Source: Stachybotrys elegans
Taxonomy: Eukaryota > Ascomycota > Sordariomycetes > Hypocreales > Stachybotryaceae
Reading direction: 5' to 3'
NCBI GenBank assembly: GCA_020746835.1
Contig: JAGPNK010000005.1
Coordinates: 1,860,001 to 1,924,000, forward strand
DNA length: 64,000 nucleotides
Shown piece after piece: positions 1 to 10,783 of this stretch (positions are counted from its first letter, which is position 1; each line of letters starts with the position of its first letter). The position numbers and the translations under genes were made by a program. The notes beneath the pieces were generated by a model. That model saw nothing but the letters and a program-made list of their open reading frames with translations, was not told the origin of the DNA and searched no databases.

Positions 1-681
1 TTGTTCTGCAGCCCCAGAGTTCGTGCAGAGGTAGCCGCCGGCATTTCCGCACATGCAAAGAGGGCCATGAACTGGCTGACCACCCGGTAGATGCACCTAA
101 GAGATTCGAAACCACCACCGCTCTTGGTGTGAGCATTGGTGCTTGGGATAAATTTACCTCATGTGGAAACAAGAAAAACACAGTGGAGTATGCTTACCAA
201 TTGGCCAGATCCCCGTCAATATCCTAGTGTCAGTGCATCTGATGCGGGATACGATGAGAGGAATCCATCAACGTGTGTGATTTGAGGTGGTTGTATGCAC
301 GTCGACCAAGGGCATAGACATGCCATCGAGTCGTGAAATGAAACCTCAATCAAAATCTTGGTTGAAAAGGAAGCTGGCTGATGCGGAGGAGCTTTTCCAA
401 TCATACTTATTTATTCCTTGATTGTCTGATAGTAGGTAGGCCTTGTGTTCTTTCCCTGACCCCAACAGCCTGCAACGCGGGGTATTTGCTGGACGCGTCC
501 ACTACGCGTCCTACATCCACAATTGACAAAGTGCCTACCTTGATGCATATGAATAAGGCAATGAACAATTGGTCTGCCTCGCAACCCTGGGGGACGACGA
601 AACCACTGCATTGAAGCCACTGGCCATCCTTGGCCTTTTCTCCTAGGGGAGGCGTTTGCTCATCGGCTCCCTGCCCTCGTC
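1..681. other. Left-edge region; upstream DNA of the CHL4-like gene
   Basis: No complete gene is visible. On the minus strand, about positions 1-106 read without a stop as a Cys-rich, Gly-rich peptide (LCMCGNAGGYLC) preceded by a CTCTTAG acceptor-like site; a possible donor (GTAAGC) lies near 198. This could be an internal exon of a small secreted protein that continues off the left end, but frame and start cannot be fixed and it may be chance. The right part is the promoter and leader of the next gene and contains two ACGCGT boxes. Confidence 0.4.
493..509. promoter_or_regulatory. Paired MluI cell-cycle boxes (MCB-like) upstream of CHL4-like gene
   Basis: Two perfect ACGCGT hexamers, at 493-498 and 504-509, start 11 bp apart (about one helical turn), roughly 175-190 bp before the start codon at 682. 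ACGCGT is the core recognised by yeast MBF and by filamentous-fungal Swi6/Mbp1-type APSES factors at G1/S genes. Placement before a kinetochore gene suggests cell-cycle control; binding is inferred. Confidence 0.5.
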
Positions 682-2184
682 ATGCCCCGTCTATCCGTCC
701 CCAACGCAGCAAGGCTACCATCCAGCCTGCGTGTCGACTCGTCCAACACCGCTTTAATCAAGGCCCTTGGCCGTCTCTCACGTGAATCCCTCATATCTCT
801 GGCCTTGGACTGGATCCATGACAGCCCATCCGCTAATACGTTGCCCTACATCACCCGAGGGGCAGAATCTGAAGATGAGGACGATGAGGACCCAGACGAC
901 CTATATCCGCCATGTCACTCCTTGCAGGAGCTTGAAGATCTATACACCGAGATGCAGAATCAGAAAGGCTCCAAACGAGACGTTGTCAGCCGCATTCTCG
1001 AGGGCGACTGGAGGCATGGGCTGACCATGTACCAATATGCTACGGTCGATTTACGCTATCTGGATGAACACCCAACCTCACAGAAATGGTCTGCATACCA
1101 CATCCTCCCGCTCAAGAAGGGGCAGAATGACGATGACCTCGTCAAGGTGGATGAGGAGAGCCTCGAGGTACCTCAATTCCATCCGGCCACATTTCTCCAA
1201 CGCCTTCAAGGAGAGGTCCTTCCCGATATCAAAGCCCACTACCATTTCTATCGACCCAAAGACTATCCCGTCCTCATACTGCGCATCTTTGTCATCGACT
1301 CTCCTTATTCCAGCTCCTTGGCGTTTTCAAGTCTTGACAGCAACGGCAGTGCATCGTTCGACTCGTCCAGAACCCTCTACATCGCCTTCCCTAACGGTGC
1401 TCCAGCACTGTACATCACAAAGTCACAACGTGTGGGAGCATCCGGTTCGGGTGAATCCAAAAGCCTCCATAGCCTCATAGTCGACGGAGTGCCCAAGGCA
1501 TTGTCGCGGCCACGGCAGCGTTACACCCTCAAGGCATTACAGCTGACCACGAAAAACCTGGATGCTCTATTGGACAAGAAAGGTTCGGGACGAGGCAATG
1601 CAGCCGGCGGAGGATGGAGCATATACGCCGATGAAAAACACAAGGACTCCCCTTTGGACGCAGTTATGCCCAAGGCACCACTCTCTAAAGAGCCATCTGC
1701 TGCAGAGTCCAGCCCCAAACGCCAGCTCGCTCTCCGGCCCAGCGAGCGGGCTGCCAAACGAGCAAAAATGGTGGCTCAAGCCCGTTTTGGCCGATCCGCG
1801 ATGGTATCGGATGGCAAGGGTATGGAGAAGGTCGAGTTCATTATTAAAGATCCATTTCCTTCCACCGAAGGTCTTCCCGAAGACGACACGGAGGAAGCCG
1901 AGCAACCTTCTAGGAACAAGCGTCGGGACAAGCTTGCCGACTTGGAAGAAGAAGCCGAAGCCGGTGGCGACTCTCCTGCTGATGGACAGGAAACATCGGG
2001 CTGGGCTCCCCTAGTAAAAGTTACACTACAAGGTCCGCATGTATTTGCTGGGGTACGGCAACTCGTCGAAGCGGGCATAATAGATGGCGAACGGATGCCG
2101 GGTTGGCTAACGGGAGAGGAAGGAGTTTCGGTTGGGGTTGTAAAACAGGGTCGAGTTCAGGGACACAAGGGTTCTGGTTTATGA
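682..2184 (+). CDS. CHL4: CHL4/Mis15 (CENP-N) family kinetochore protein
   Basis: Single-exon gene, 500 aa. The N-terminal half (about residues 20-290) resembles the CHL4/Mis15 family, the fungal CENP-N component of the inner-kinetochore CCAN/Ctf19 complex that contacts CENP-A chromatin. The segment around residue 110-140 (LTMYQYATVDLRYLDEHP..QKW) is the part I recognise best. A very acidic stretch sits near residues 60-75, and a basic, Lys/Arg-rich tract near 350-370 may be a nuclear localisation signal. The C-terminal region carries more charged, probably disordered segments and then a short conserved-looking end (TLQGPHVFAGVRQLVEAGIIDGERMPGWL). The first ATG follows a pyrimidine-rich leader and matches the usual family start. 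The 3' end faces the TatD gene with 85 bp between stop codons. Family length (about 450-500 aa) fits. Confidence 0.82.
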   Translation: MPRLSVPNAARLPSSLRVDSSNTALIKALGRLSRESLISLALDWIHDSPSANTLPYITRGAESEDEDDEDPDDLYPPCHSLQELEDLYTEMQNQKGSKRDVVSRILEGDWRHGLTMYQYATVDLRYLDEHPTSQKWSAYHILPLKKGQNDDDLVKVDEESLEVPQFHPATFLQRLQGEVLPDIKAHYHFYRPKDYPVLILRIFVIDSPYSSSLAFSSLDSNGSASFDSSRTLYIAFPNGAPALYITKSQRVGASGSGESKSLHSLIVDGVPKALSRPRQRYTLKALQLTTKNLDALLDKKGSGRGNAAGGGWSIYADEKHKDSPLDAVMPKAPLSKEPSAAESSPKRQLALRPSERAAKRAKMVAQARFGRSAMVSDGKGMEKVEFIIKDPFPSTEGLPEDDTEEAEQPSRNKRRDKLADLEEEAEAGGDSPADGQETSGWAPLVKVTLQGPHVFAGVRQLVEAGIIDGERMPGWLTGEEGVSVGVVKQGRVQGHKGSGL

Positions 2185-2269
2185 TGTCTTGTTCTATTTT
2201 GAAGCATTGTATATGTCTAGCTGATACCCATCAATGTACGAGAATGGACGAGACCATGCTTTTCTTTCT

Positions 2270-3564
2270 TTAGACATCCAAGTCAAATACTCTAGTCGTG
2301 TTCTTCCATGCCGTCTCACATACTTCTTCCACAGTCAGGCCCTTGATGCCGGCCACGATAATGGCCACGCGCTCGATGCTGCATGGCTCATTGCGGCCCT
2401 TGACCATGGCTCCCTCTTGCCACTTCTCCTTCTTGACCACCTTGAACCGTTCTGGCACCTCTGGTTCTTTCTTCTGGTTCTTCTTCCCTTGTTTCTGCTG
2501 CTGTTTTCCCTGTGCTGGGGGTTCTATCGGTGCGCCATTCTGCACTGGCTCCTCGGATGTGGAAGCTAACTTGTGTTGCACCAGGTACTTCCAGCCCTCG
2601 TGGCTTGGCCGTACCTCACACCAGGGCCCGTCAGTCTCAATCATGATTCTGTCCATAGGGACTTCCTTGACCACAGCACAGTTCTCCTCCGTCTTGAAGC
2701 TGCAGCCATTGACACCAATATAAAGACCGAGGTCGGCCAATTCACGCATTTCCTCGAGTGTTCCTGTGAAGCTGTGCACAACACCGCCTTTCTCCAGTCT
2801 CTCCAGCTTGTCGCCAAATGCCTCCTTGAGGAGGGAGACGAAATCGGCATGAGCCGCTCGGCTGTGCAGAAATAGGGGGAGCTGGGGCTGCAGGGAAGCC
2901 GCCACCTTGAGCTGGGCGGCAAAGGAATGCAACTGGATGGTTTTAGAGCAGTAATGCAAGCGGTCATAGTCGAGACCAAACTCGCCCATGGCAACCAGGC
3001 GCTGCTGGCCAGAGGACTTGGCGTCGGCGATGATACTCTTGAGTTTCGCAATGAGCTCGTCCGACCTCACAGGATCTGGCTGGTGGTGCTCCGGGATGGG
3101 AGCAGATGGATCAGGATCGCATGGCGTAGTATGCTCAGTCTCGTGAGACGGGCCCTCGGTGCTAAATACAGCGCTGCTGCATGGATGTATGCCAGCAGTA
3201 GCATAGACAGTTCCAGCTGTAACTGTGTTAGTCGAAGCAATACACAGCTAGCAAGGGGGCACGCACGATATTCCTCAGCCAGTTGGATGGCTTCCCGCGA
3301 GTTGCCAAGATCTGAGCCAGTCACAATCAGCTTCTCGCAGCCCACTTCCTTGGCTCTTCCAACAACAGCATCGAGATCATCAGGGTGACGTTGCGTTCCA
3401 TAGTATTTCCCCCTGAATATGGGGTCTGCAAGGTTGATTCCTATCTACTGACATGGCTAATTAGCAGAGACCCAGCCGATGAATAATGGAAGAAGCCATA
3501 CATCTATGTACCTGGGCTTGTAGGCACCCTGTGCAGGTGCCGCAGGCTGGGCTGGTGCCGTCAT
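2270..3564 (-). CDS. TatD-family metal-dependent deoxyribonuclease
   Basis: Three exons on the minus strand: 3564-3502, 3444-3267 and 3216-2270 (introns 57 and 50 nt), giving 395 aa. The opening (YIDIGINLADPIFRGKYYG) is that of eukaryotic TatD/TATDN1 nucleases. Metal-site segments follow: GEFGLDYDR (Glu), LFLHSR (His), VVHSFTG (His) and IETDGPWC (Asp), all expected of a TIM-barrel amidohydrolase-fold 3'-5' exonuclease; yeast Tat-D acts in apoptotic DNA breakdown. A Lys/Gln-rich insert, roughly residues 310-350, interrupts the C-terminal part. The start at 3564 (MTAPAQ) is conservative. The same frame is open to ATGs at 3651 and 3675, and the extra N-terminus is Arg-rich and free of acidic residues, as in a mitochondrial presequence. 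Confidence 0.88.
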
Positions 3565-4168
3565 CGTGCTAAAGTGATGGGAGACGCAGTAGTAAAAGCG
3601 AAGAGACCGAAGGTTTGGCCGCAAAACTCGTCTATTTAAGGATCCAAGCATCGGCACTCCGCAAATGACGCCCAAACAATGATATCAGTGAGTCACGAAG
3701 CTCGATCGAGTCATCCTGTTGGTAGCTGGGCGATGGTGATATTTGATTGGATGATCACGGCTGATTCTGAATGTCCCATCCAGGCCCCTGCCAAGAAACC
3801 TGGAAGGCAGTCATCACTGATGGTCCATTCACGTGACTCGCCTCCTGTGCATCCGGCAGGACAGCCATCGCCCCTCCAACAAGCACGACATCCCCGCCTG
3901 TCTTAGCAGCACAAAGCACTTCAAGATATAAATAACACCTAGGCTGCCACGGAGGAGTCAAGAATGGTATCCATACTTACAAGGCATCAGAAGCAAGGCT
4001 TACAACGGAGCCGAGGAATTAATGATGCTTGAATCTTGATTTCAAATGCTTAATTAACACGTGACTGCGCGCTCCTCAGAATGTTAGCCCCACCATCAAT
4101 TAAAGTGGTGACAGGGGTACGCGACACCGCGTATTACTCATTGCCGTGCCGTGGCTCCGGGACAAGGC

Positions 4169-4282
4169 CGTCGTCGTCGTCGTCGTCGTCGTCGTCGGTA
4201 TCTTCGTCGTCGTTATCTTCGTCGTCGTTGTCTTCGTCGTCGTTGTCTTCGTCGTCGTTGTCTTCGTCGTCGTCGTCGTCAT
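4169..4282. repeat. TCG-rich microsatellite with 15-bp higher-order unit
   Basis: About eight TCG triplets are followed by at least four copies of a 15-bp unit (TCTTCGTCGTCGTTR) and then more TCG triplets. Units differ by single bases, so the array has expanded as 15-mers as well as 3-mers. It lies outside coding sequence. Confidence 0.9.
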
Positions 4283-4367
4283 CTACGGAGTATGGAAGAA
4301 TCATCACAGAGGTCAGCCTTGCGGTAGCAGAGATGGGCTGCCCCTCTTCTTTTGAATCCCTTCACTG

Positions 4368-4453
4368 GCAGCCCTGACGATGACCTTCGCCTGCAACCCT
4401 GACGATGATCTCTGCCGGCAGCCCTAATGATGACCTTCGCTAGCAGCCCTGAT
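4368..4453. repeat. 25-bp tandem repeat, about 3.4 copies
   Basis: Units start at 4368, 4393, 4418 and 4443 (last one partial), each opening with GCARCCCTRAYGATGA. The period of 25 is not a multiple of three and no reading frame survives, so this is a non-coding minisatellite between the TCG array and the palindrome. Confidence 0.85.
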
Positions 4454-4496
4454 CTAGTTATATGACCCTTATACAGCTTATGTAAAAAATCTTATA

Positions 4497-4514
4497 TGCA
4501 CCGGATCCGGTGCA
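4497..4514. repeat. Perfect 18-bp palindrome
   Basis: TGCACCGGATCCGGTGCA is identical to its own reverse complement, with no spacer. It lies about 375 bp before the RNR1 start and next to the 25-bp repeats. It could be a dimeric transcription-factor site or a relic of a mobile-element end; the sequence alone does not decide. Confidence 0.75.
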
Positions 4515-4582
4515 CCTATGGGGACCCTGCCAAGCCCATCAATTCTGCTTTTGCGGGACGTGCTCAATGGGTCCCATTTAAC

Positions 4583-4645
4583 ACGCGTCTTGCTTGTCGC
4601 GCTAGGGGTCAGGGTAGCGCGTGTTGCCTTCCCGACGACGCGCGT
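4583..4645. promoter_or_regulatory. MCB-like CGCG cluster upstream of RNR1
   Basis: One perfect ACGCGT at 4583-4588 and two related CGCG cores (GCGCGT at 4617-4622 and ACGCGCGT at 4638-4645) lie about 240-305 bp before the start codon. MBF-type control of ribonucleotide reductase through ACGCGT is established in yeasts; here it is inferred from sequence only. Confidence 0.5.
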
Positions 4646-4887
4646 GCCCCATAAGAAGAGTTACCTCCACCACCACAACACGAATTCATCCTTGCACTCT
4701 ACACACAACCTCTCAACACACAAATCCATTATCTACCGCTAAGCCTCGCTACCGACAGGCTTTCTCGCGGCTCTTCTGTTCTCCAAGCCTCTCCTGTTCG
4801 AAGTTGCTTCCACGCATCTGTCCCCGCAATCTCCTGAATCCCAGTCTTCCTCGTCGCCCTCACTCGGCGAGCCCTATTTCGCCCACC

Positions 4888-7764
4888 ATGTTCGTCAGAA
4901 AGCGCGGTATGTACTCATCCTTTCCACCTCGGCAGAGGACGCCTGGCTCACTCCTTTGTTAGACGGGCGCCAGGAGCGCGTTCAGTTCGACAAGATCACT
5001 GCCCGAGTCTCTCGGCTGTGTTACGGTCTGGACATGGACCACGTTGACCCCGTTGCTATTACTCAGAAGGTTATCTCGGGTGTTTATGGTGGTGTCACCA
5101 CTGTGCAGCTGGATGATCTTGTAAGTGCCCTTGGTCAAGCCCCGGCATATGTTCATCCGTCTAACTTTCGACCCCCCAGGCTGCAGAGACTGCTGCGTAC
5201 ATGACAGTCACCCACCCCGACTATGCCATCCTCGCAGCCCGTATCGCTGTCTCCAACCTTCACAAGCAGACCAAGAAGCAGTGGTCATCCGTCATCAGCG
5301 ACCTCTACCACTACGTCAACCCCAAGAACAACAAAGCCTCTCCCATGATTGCCAAGGAGACGTACGAGTGCGTCATGAGGCATCGCGATGAGCTGGATTC
5401 TGCTATCGTCTACGACCGAGACTTCAACTACCAATACTTTGGCTTCAAGACTCTGGAGCGATCATACCTCCTCAAGCTTGACGGCAAGATCGTCGAGCGA
5501 CCCCAGCACATGATTATGCGTGTTTCTGTGGGCATCTGGGGAGACGACATTGAGCGTGTCCTCGAGACCTACAACCTCATGTCGAGCAAGTTCTTCACCC
5601 ATGCTTCCCCCACACTCTTCAATGCTGGTACTCCCCAGCCTCAGCTCTCCTCTTGCTTCCTCGTGGACATGAAGGATGACAGCATTGAGGGAATCTACGA
5701 CACCCTCAAGACCTGTGCCATGATCTCCAAGATGGCTGGAGGTATCGGCCTCAACGTTCACCGTATCCGTGCCACCGGCTCATACATCGCCGGTACCAAC
5801 GGAACTTCCAACGGACTGACGCCCATGCTCCGTGTCTTCAACAACACGGCTCGCTATGTCGACCAGGGTGGCAACAAGCGCCCAGGTGCTTTTGCCATCT
5901 ACCTTGAGCCTTGGCACGCTGATGTCTTTGAGTTCCTTGACCTTCGCAAGAACCACGGCAAGGAAGAGGTCCGCGCCCGTGATCTCTTCCTCGCTCTTTG
6001 GATCCCTGATCTGTTCATGAAGCGTGTTGAGAAGAATGGCGAGTGGACTCTCATGTGCCCCAACGAGTGCCCCGGCCTTGCCGACTGCTACGGCGACGAG
6101 TTTGAGGCTCTGTACGAGAAGTACGAGCGTGAGGGTCGTGGTCGCAAGAGCATCAAGGCTCAGAAGCTGTGGTATGCCATCCTCGAGGCTCAGACCGAGA
6201 CCGGAAACCCTTTCATGCTGTACAAGGACCACTGCAACCGCAAGAGCAACCAGAAGAACCTGGGTACCATCCGCAGCTCCAACCTCTGCACCGAAATCAT
6301 TGAGTACTGTGCACCTGATGAGGTTGCCGTCTGCAACCTTGCCTCTCTGGCTCTCCCCTCCTTCATTGACTACAACGAGGGCTGCTACGACTTCCAAAAG
6401 CTTCACGATGTGACTCGGGTCATCGTCCGCAACCTGAACAAGATCATCGATGTCAACCATTACCCTGTTCAGGAGGCACGCAACAGCAACATGCGCCACC
6501 GACCCATCGGAGTTGGTGTCCAGGGTCTCGCCGATGCCTTCCTTGCTCTCCGCATGCCTTTCGAGTCCCCCGAGGCTCGTGAGCTGAACAAGCAGATCTT
6601 CGAGACCATCTACCACGCCGCCTTGACTGCTTCTATGGAGCTGGCCAAGGAGGAGGGCCCATACGAGTCGTTCAAGGGTTCTCCCGCCTCGGAGGGAGTC
6701 CTGCAGTTTGACATGTGGAACGTCAAGCCCTCTGACTTGTGGGAGTGGGAGACTCTGCGTGAGGAGATTAAGGAGCACGGTATCCGAAACAGTCTGCTGG
6801 TTGCACCTATGCCCACTGCCAGTACTTCCCAGATCTTGGGTAACAATGAGTGCTTCGAGCCTTACACATCCAACATCTACCAGCGCCGTGTCCTCGCTGG
6901 CGAGTTCCAGGTCGTCAACCCATGGCTTCTGAAGGATCTCGTCGACATGGGACTCTGGTCGGACGCTATGAAGAACCGCATCATCGCCGAGGGTGGTTCC
7001 ATCCAGAACATCCCCAACATCCCCTCCGACGTCAAGGCTCTGTACAAGACCGTCTGGGAGATTTCTCAGCGCCACGTCGTGCAGATGGCTGCTGACCGAG
7101 GTGCCTTCATCGACCAGTCTCAGTCGCTCAACATTCACATGCGCGAACCCACCATGGGCAAGATTACGAGCATGCACTTTACTGGCTGGAAGCTGGGTCT
7201 CAAGACGGGCATGTACTACTTGCGCACCCAGGCTGCGGCCGCCCCCATCCAGTTCACCGTCGACCAGGAAGCTCTCAAGGTTGCCGACTCGAACGTGGGC
7301 AAGGACAGGCCACTGAAGAAGCGATCCCCCCCTTCGGGCACCAGCTACATGTCGTCACCATCTGCGGTGCCCCGTGGTGGCTCAGCCAGGAGCACCCCCA
7401 ACGGGAACTCTCTGAATGCTAACGGCATTCCTACCCCCAGCACCACTCCACCTCCTCCTCGTCCTGTCGCTACTCCCGGCCAGGCGGCTCCCATCAAGGC
7501 CGACGTAGAGGAGGGTGACAGCCCCAAGGTTCTACCAACTGAGCCTTCGGAAAATGTCAACAAGGATGAGGAGCTGCGCGATCCCAGCACCAAGAACCCT
7601 CAGTCCGAGGACAAGGATGATGACAGCGAGGAGCGCGAACGGGACATTTACTCCGAGGCAGTGCTAGCTTGTAAGTGATTCGGCTCCCTTCTGCATGACG
7701 ACCTTACTGACTCAGAATAGGCAGCATTGAGAACCCCGAGGCCTGCGTGATGTGCAGTGGTTAA
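4888..7764 (+). CDS. RNR1: Ribonucleoside-diphosphate reductase large subunit (class Ia R1)
   Basis: Four exons: 4888-4906, 4963-5120, 5180-7670 and 7721-7764, 903 aa. It reduces ribonucleoside diphosphates to deoxyribonucleotides with the small subunit. The first two exons encode the ATP cone ([17 protein letters not shown]), the allosteric activity site. Active-site residues fall where expected: Cys218 (SSCFLVDM), Asn427/Cys429/Glu431 (NLCTEI), Cys444 (VAVCNLAS), and a Tyr-Tyr pair in GMYYLRT near the end of the barrel for radical transfer. After about residue 760 comes a Pro/Ser-rich then acidic linker. The C-terminal shuttle dithiol CVMC is encoded only in the 44-nt last exon: the donor at 7671 and acceptor at 7720 join codon TGC to give [14 protein letters not shown]. 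Reading through that intron stops after two codons. MCB-like boxes lie upstream. Confidence 0.97.
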
Positions 7765-10700
7765 AGGGATGGCGAGACGAAGGCTAATGACGAGGTTGAT
7801 GAGATGAGTATGATGGATATGGATACAACGCATAATTGGCATCGCTGAGGAATAATGGCCCGGTATGTTTGGGCTTGGGGCATTGTATTGTTGAGCTCGA
7901 TTGAAGCTTCAACCAGTTTTCGCATTGCTGTATATTGTTGTTTTTATGAGGTATGCTCTGCAGCGCATAGCATCCAGTACCAGTTGTACAATGATTTAGG
8001 GGCTATGCCATGGAGCGCCTCTTCAAGTCGCTAGATATTCAACGTTGAACGAAGGATGTTTTGTCCAAGATGATTATTTCATCGGAACAAGAGTGAAGTT
8101 GGGGCTGTCGATGCCCTAGTGTGCTAGGGGAGTATGAAGCCAGCCAAGGCATGGCGTCTGCCGCACCAAGACTGGCATTCAAAATGCAGGCTTTTCGCCG
8201 CGATACCACAACATGACATTCGAAAATGACATACTTTTGGGTGCGGTTCATGTATGGATCTTGCTTGAAGTTCCGTCAAGCCACGCACCCCTCAACATTC
8301 TCCAGCAGTGTCCATGAACTCGGCATTGCGGCAGTCCTTCGGAGCCCAAGAAACTATGCCAAGTGTGGGCAAGCAAGGAGGATTGACCAATCGGTGGATG
8401 GTTGAGCGCCAACTTGTTGTCATGACCTCACCAGTGGCTCATACTTGAATTACCTAATGTAAGACGTCTGTCGAAAGAGAGCATATCTGAGGGGTTGTCT
8501 ATCGCAGCACATGGAATTCCAGGACCCCGGGCCTTGTGGATAGCTCTTCATCTCTGAGTCTTGCCTAATGATTTCTTCTTTATCCGTGCTCGTGGTTGTT
8601 TGACGTCTTCTCCAGCGGGAAAGCTGGTGTGGGGCAGATCCCGCTTGCGCCTTGGCTCAGCTCCATCTCGTAGTTCCCAGTTCCAAAAGTCCATTGCTGA
8701 ACTTTTGGACGTCTGGGGCCATTGACAGTTGTTTGAGCGGGCACCCGGCCCCTGGCCCCTGTCCTCCCAAGAGTCGAGCGCATCATACAACTGGGGAGCG
8801 CGATGAAGAGAGAGAGAGAGAGCAACCAGCCAAGCGGTAGAGGCAGCCGTCTCAGCCGAATCGAGATTTCCGACGTGGGAGATTTCACCTTCGTGTGGCC
8901 GTGGCCAAGCCGGGTCTGTGCTCGGCGAGAGACAGCATTGCTTCATTGTGGCGATCTAGAAGGGCTGAGGACGTCTTGGGCATGTTCTGCAGGCCTCTGC
9001 AGGACTCTGCAAGACCTTGAGCGCATTGCACGATGCCATCCAGCTCCCGCTCAGTTATCTTATATGGTGCATCGGTTAATACATTTCAGTCATGGGAATA
9101 GTACTTCCATTCTTCTTCCATCTTTCCCAGTTGGATTAGGCTTCGCGATAAGCCTGCTGTATGCCATTCGAGGTTCAAAGCAAGCTGGCACGCCCATAAA
9201 ATCGAGGCCAATAGTTCCCCACATTTACGCTTTTGATCGTCGATCAGCTTTCGCTATCAGGTTTCCTTGGAGGAAGCCCTGTTTGTGGAGCTGGACGCCA
9301 CGCATCTCCCCAGCTGTAGCCGTCGATCTGACCTCATCGACCCCATCTGACGCCACAATTTCACTTCAGGATATGAGTTGGCCTGGTGACGAAGGGGGGG
9401 AAGCAAGGAACAGCACATGTCGGTTCGCGCCGAGTTGACTGGCCGATCCAACGTAATGTGGCGGCCGGCTTGCGGTGTGTACCGTAGGTAGCCTTGCTGA
9501 TCTGCTGTCGACCTGTCGGCAGTACAGGTAGGTGGCTGCGCTGTGCTCAGCCAAGACATTCCAGCCACTTCTTGATGTATGTAGTAGCCCAGCCCAAACA
9601 AGCGCCGACGCAACGACGCTCGACGTACTCGGTACAGCAAACGTAGACCGGTGGGCGGGGAGGGGTTCACAATTAATGCCCATGGCAGTTGGAAATCATG
9701 TACAGCAGCTTCTGGAGCAGCTAACCATGCAGGAAGCCTTTCTGTTGCGTCACAATGGAGAGGAAATCGTTGCGGCCTGGGGGAATGGCGGATTGGGGAG
9801 CAACCAACAAGGCAGCATCCAAGCTTCGACAGGCCAGCCCCCCAGGAGACAGACAGGTCAGAATGCATGAAATCTGGTGCCAGCCCATAAAGGCTTAGCG
9901 AATCTTTGGCCAGCAAGCCAAATCGGTGACGGGAGCCCTGTTGACCAAGGCAATTGCTCAAGAAAAGGTAGAGAGGTACCCACACGCGGTAAAGGTAGCA
10001 CCTGCCCCCCCAGTGATTCAAGCTTGGCATCTGCCCGGCAGCTGCCTCCAGGTGTAAGGCAAGGTCCAGAGGCAAGTACTACTAAGGCAGTGAGGTCACG
10101 ATTCACACAACTTCCTTCCTGTATTAAAGTCATGCCGCAAACCCTACTTTCCTCCCACCTTCTTCCTGTCACGAACCCTCTTCACACCGCACACTCCAAG
10201 CACTCCAGCAAAGAGCACCTCGTCTCGCGAGCCCGACTTCTCGTCTTCGTCAACCCTTCATCACCTTCGCGTCACAGCACCTCTCGGTCGTGTAACTTGA
10301 ATTCCTTCGCACAATCTGCAAGAGGTATGTTTTTCCCCAGTGTGCCTGTTTGCACTCGCGCGGGAGCCCTTTCATCGACCTCCCACATTCTTCACCACTC
10401 TCCTACCACCCGGCCAGCCCTATGAGGAAGTCGATTGATCGATCAGAGCAAACGACGACCAAGGCAAACGTCCGTTAGCACAGCATCATCTCCTACTTGA
10501 GGTTGTCTTGTTTGCTACGTCGCCACTCACACCTGTGTTGCACCAAGTTCCTTGTGCTGCACCGGGTACTTCACCACTTTCATTTCACGAGACGAGCCTG
10601 CTTCTTCGCCCCTTTTATTGCGGGATTGTGATCCAGCTCAATTCCCCCTCGACTTCCATTCTTCCAAACTTCTTTCCTCCGCGCTGCCATCTTAACCCAC

Positions 10701-10783
10701 CCGCTTCTTACAGTCTTCCCTGTCTTACTCGCCTCACTAACTTCCTCAGATCTTCTCTAGATTCATAACAAACACTCGACAAG
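7765..10783. other. Gene-free region (3.0 kb) including long leader of CFEM gene
   Basis: I see no reading frame with protein-like composition, conserved motif or splice pattern on either strand. The first 200-300 bp should be the RNR1 3' UTR. A short AG repeat lies at 8808-8822. From about 10130 the plus strand becomes strongly pyrimidine-rich with CA-rich patches, typical of a fungal promoter and leader belonging to the CFEM gene. Confidence 0.6.
10325..10749 (+). other. Possible 5'-UTR intron of the CFEM gene
   Basis: A donor GTATGT at 10325 follows an AAGAG exon end; a CACTAAC branch motif with a TTCCTCAG acceptor ends at 10749, 34 bp before the CFEM start codon. The interval is non-coding. 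The match of all three signals suggests a leader intron, but it could be coincidence. Confidence 0.3.

Larger units (their letters stand above)
3565..4887. other. Intergenic/divergent promoter region between TatD and RNR1
   Basis: No protein gene is supported. It holds the possible N-terminal extension of TatD (to 3675), a CACGTG near 4056-4062, a TCG-rich minisatellite, a 25-bp tandem repeat, an 18-bp perfect palindrome, CGCG-rich promoter sites and the pyrimidine-rich RNR1 leader. A reading frame through the minisatellite would give only poly-Ser and is not a gene. Confidence 0.7.

Noticed and set aside
4081..4377. Open frame of poly-Ser through the TCG array
   Set aside because: It is only the repeat translated; the same array is open in several frames on both strands.
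4517..4577. Short inverted GGGACCC/GGGTCCC segments as transposon terminal repeats
   Set aside because: Too short, no target-site duplication and no transposase remnant.
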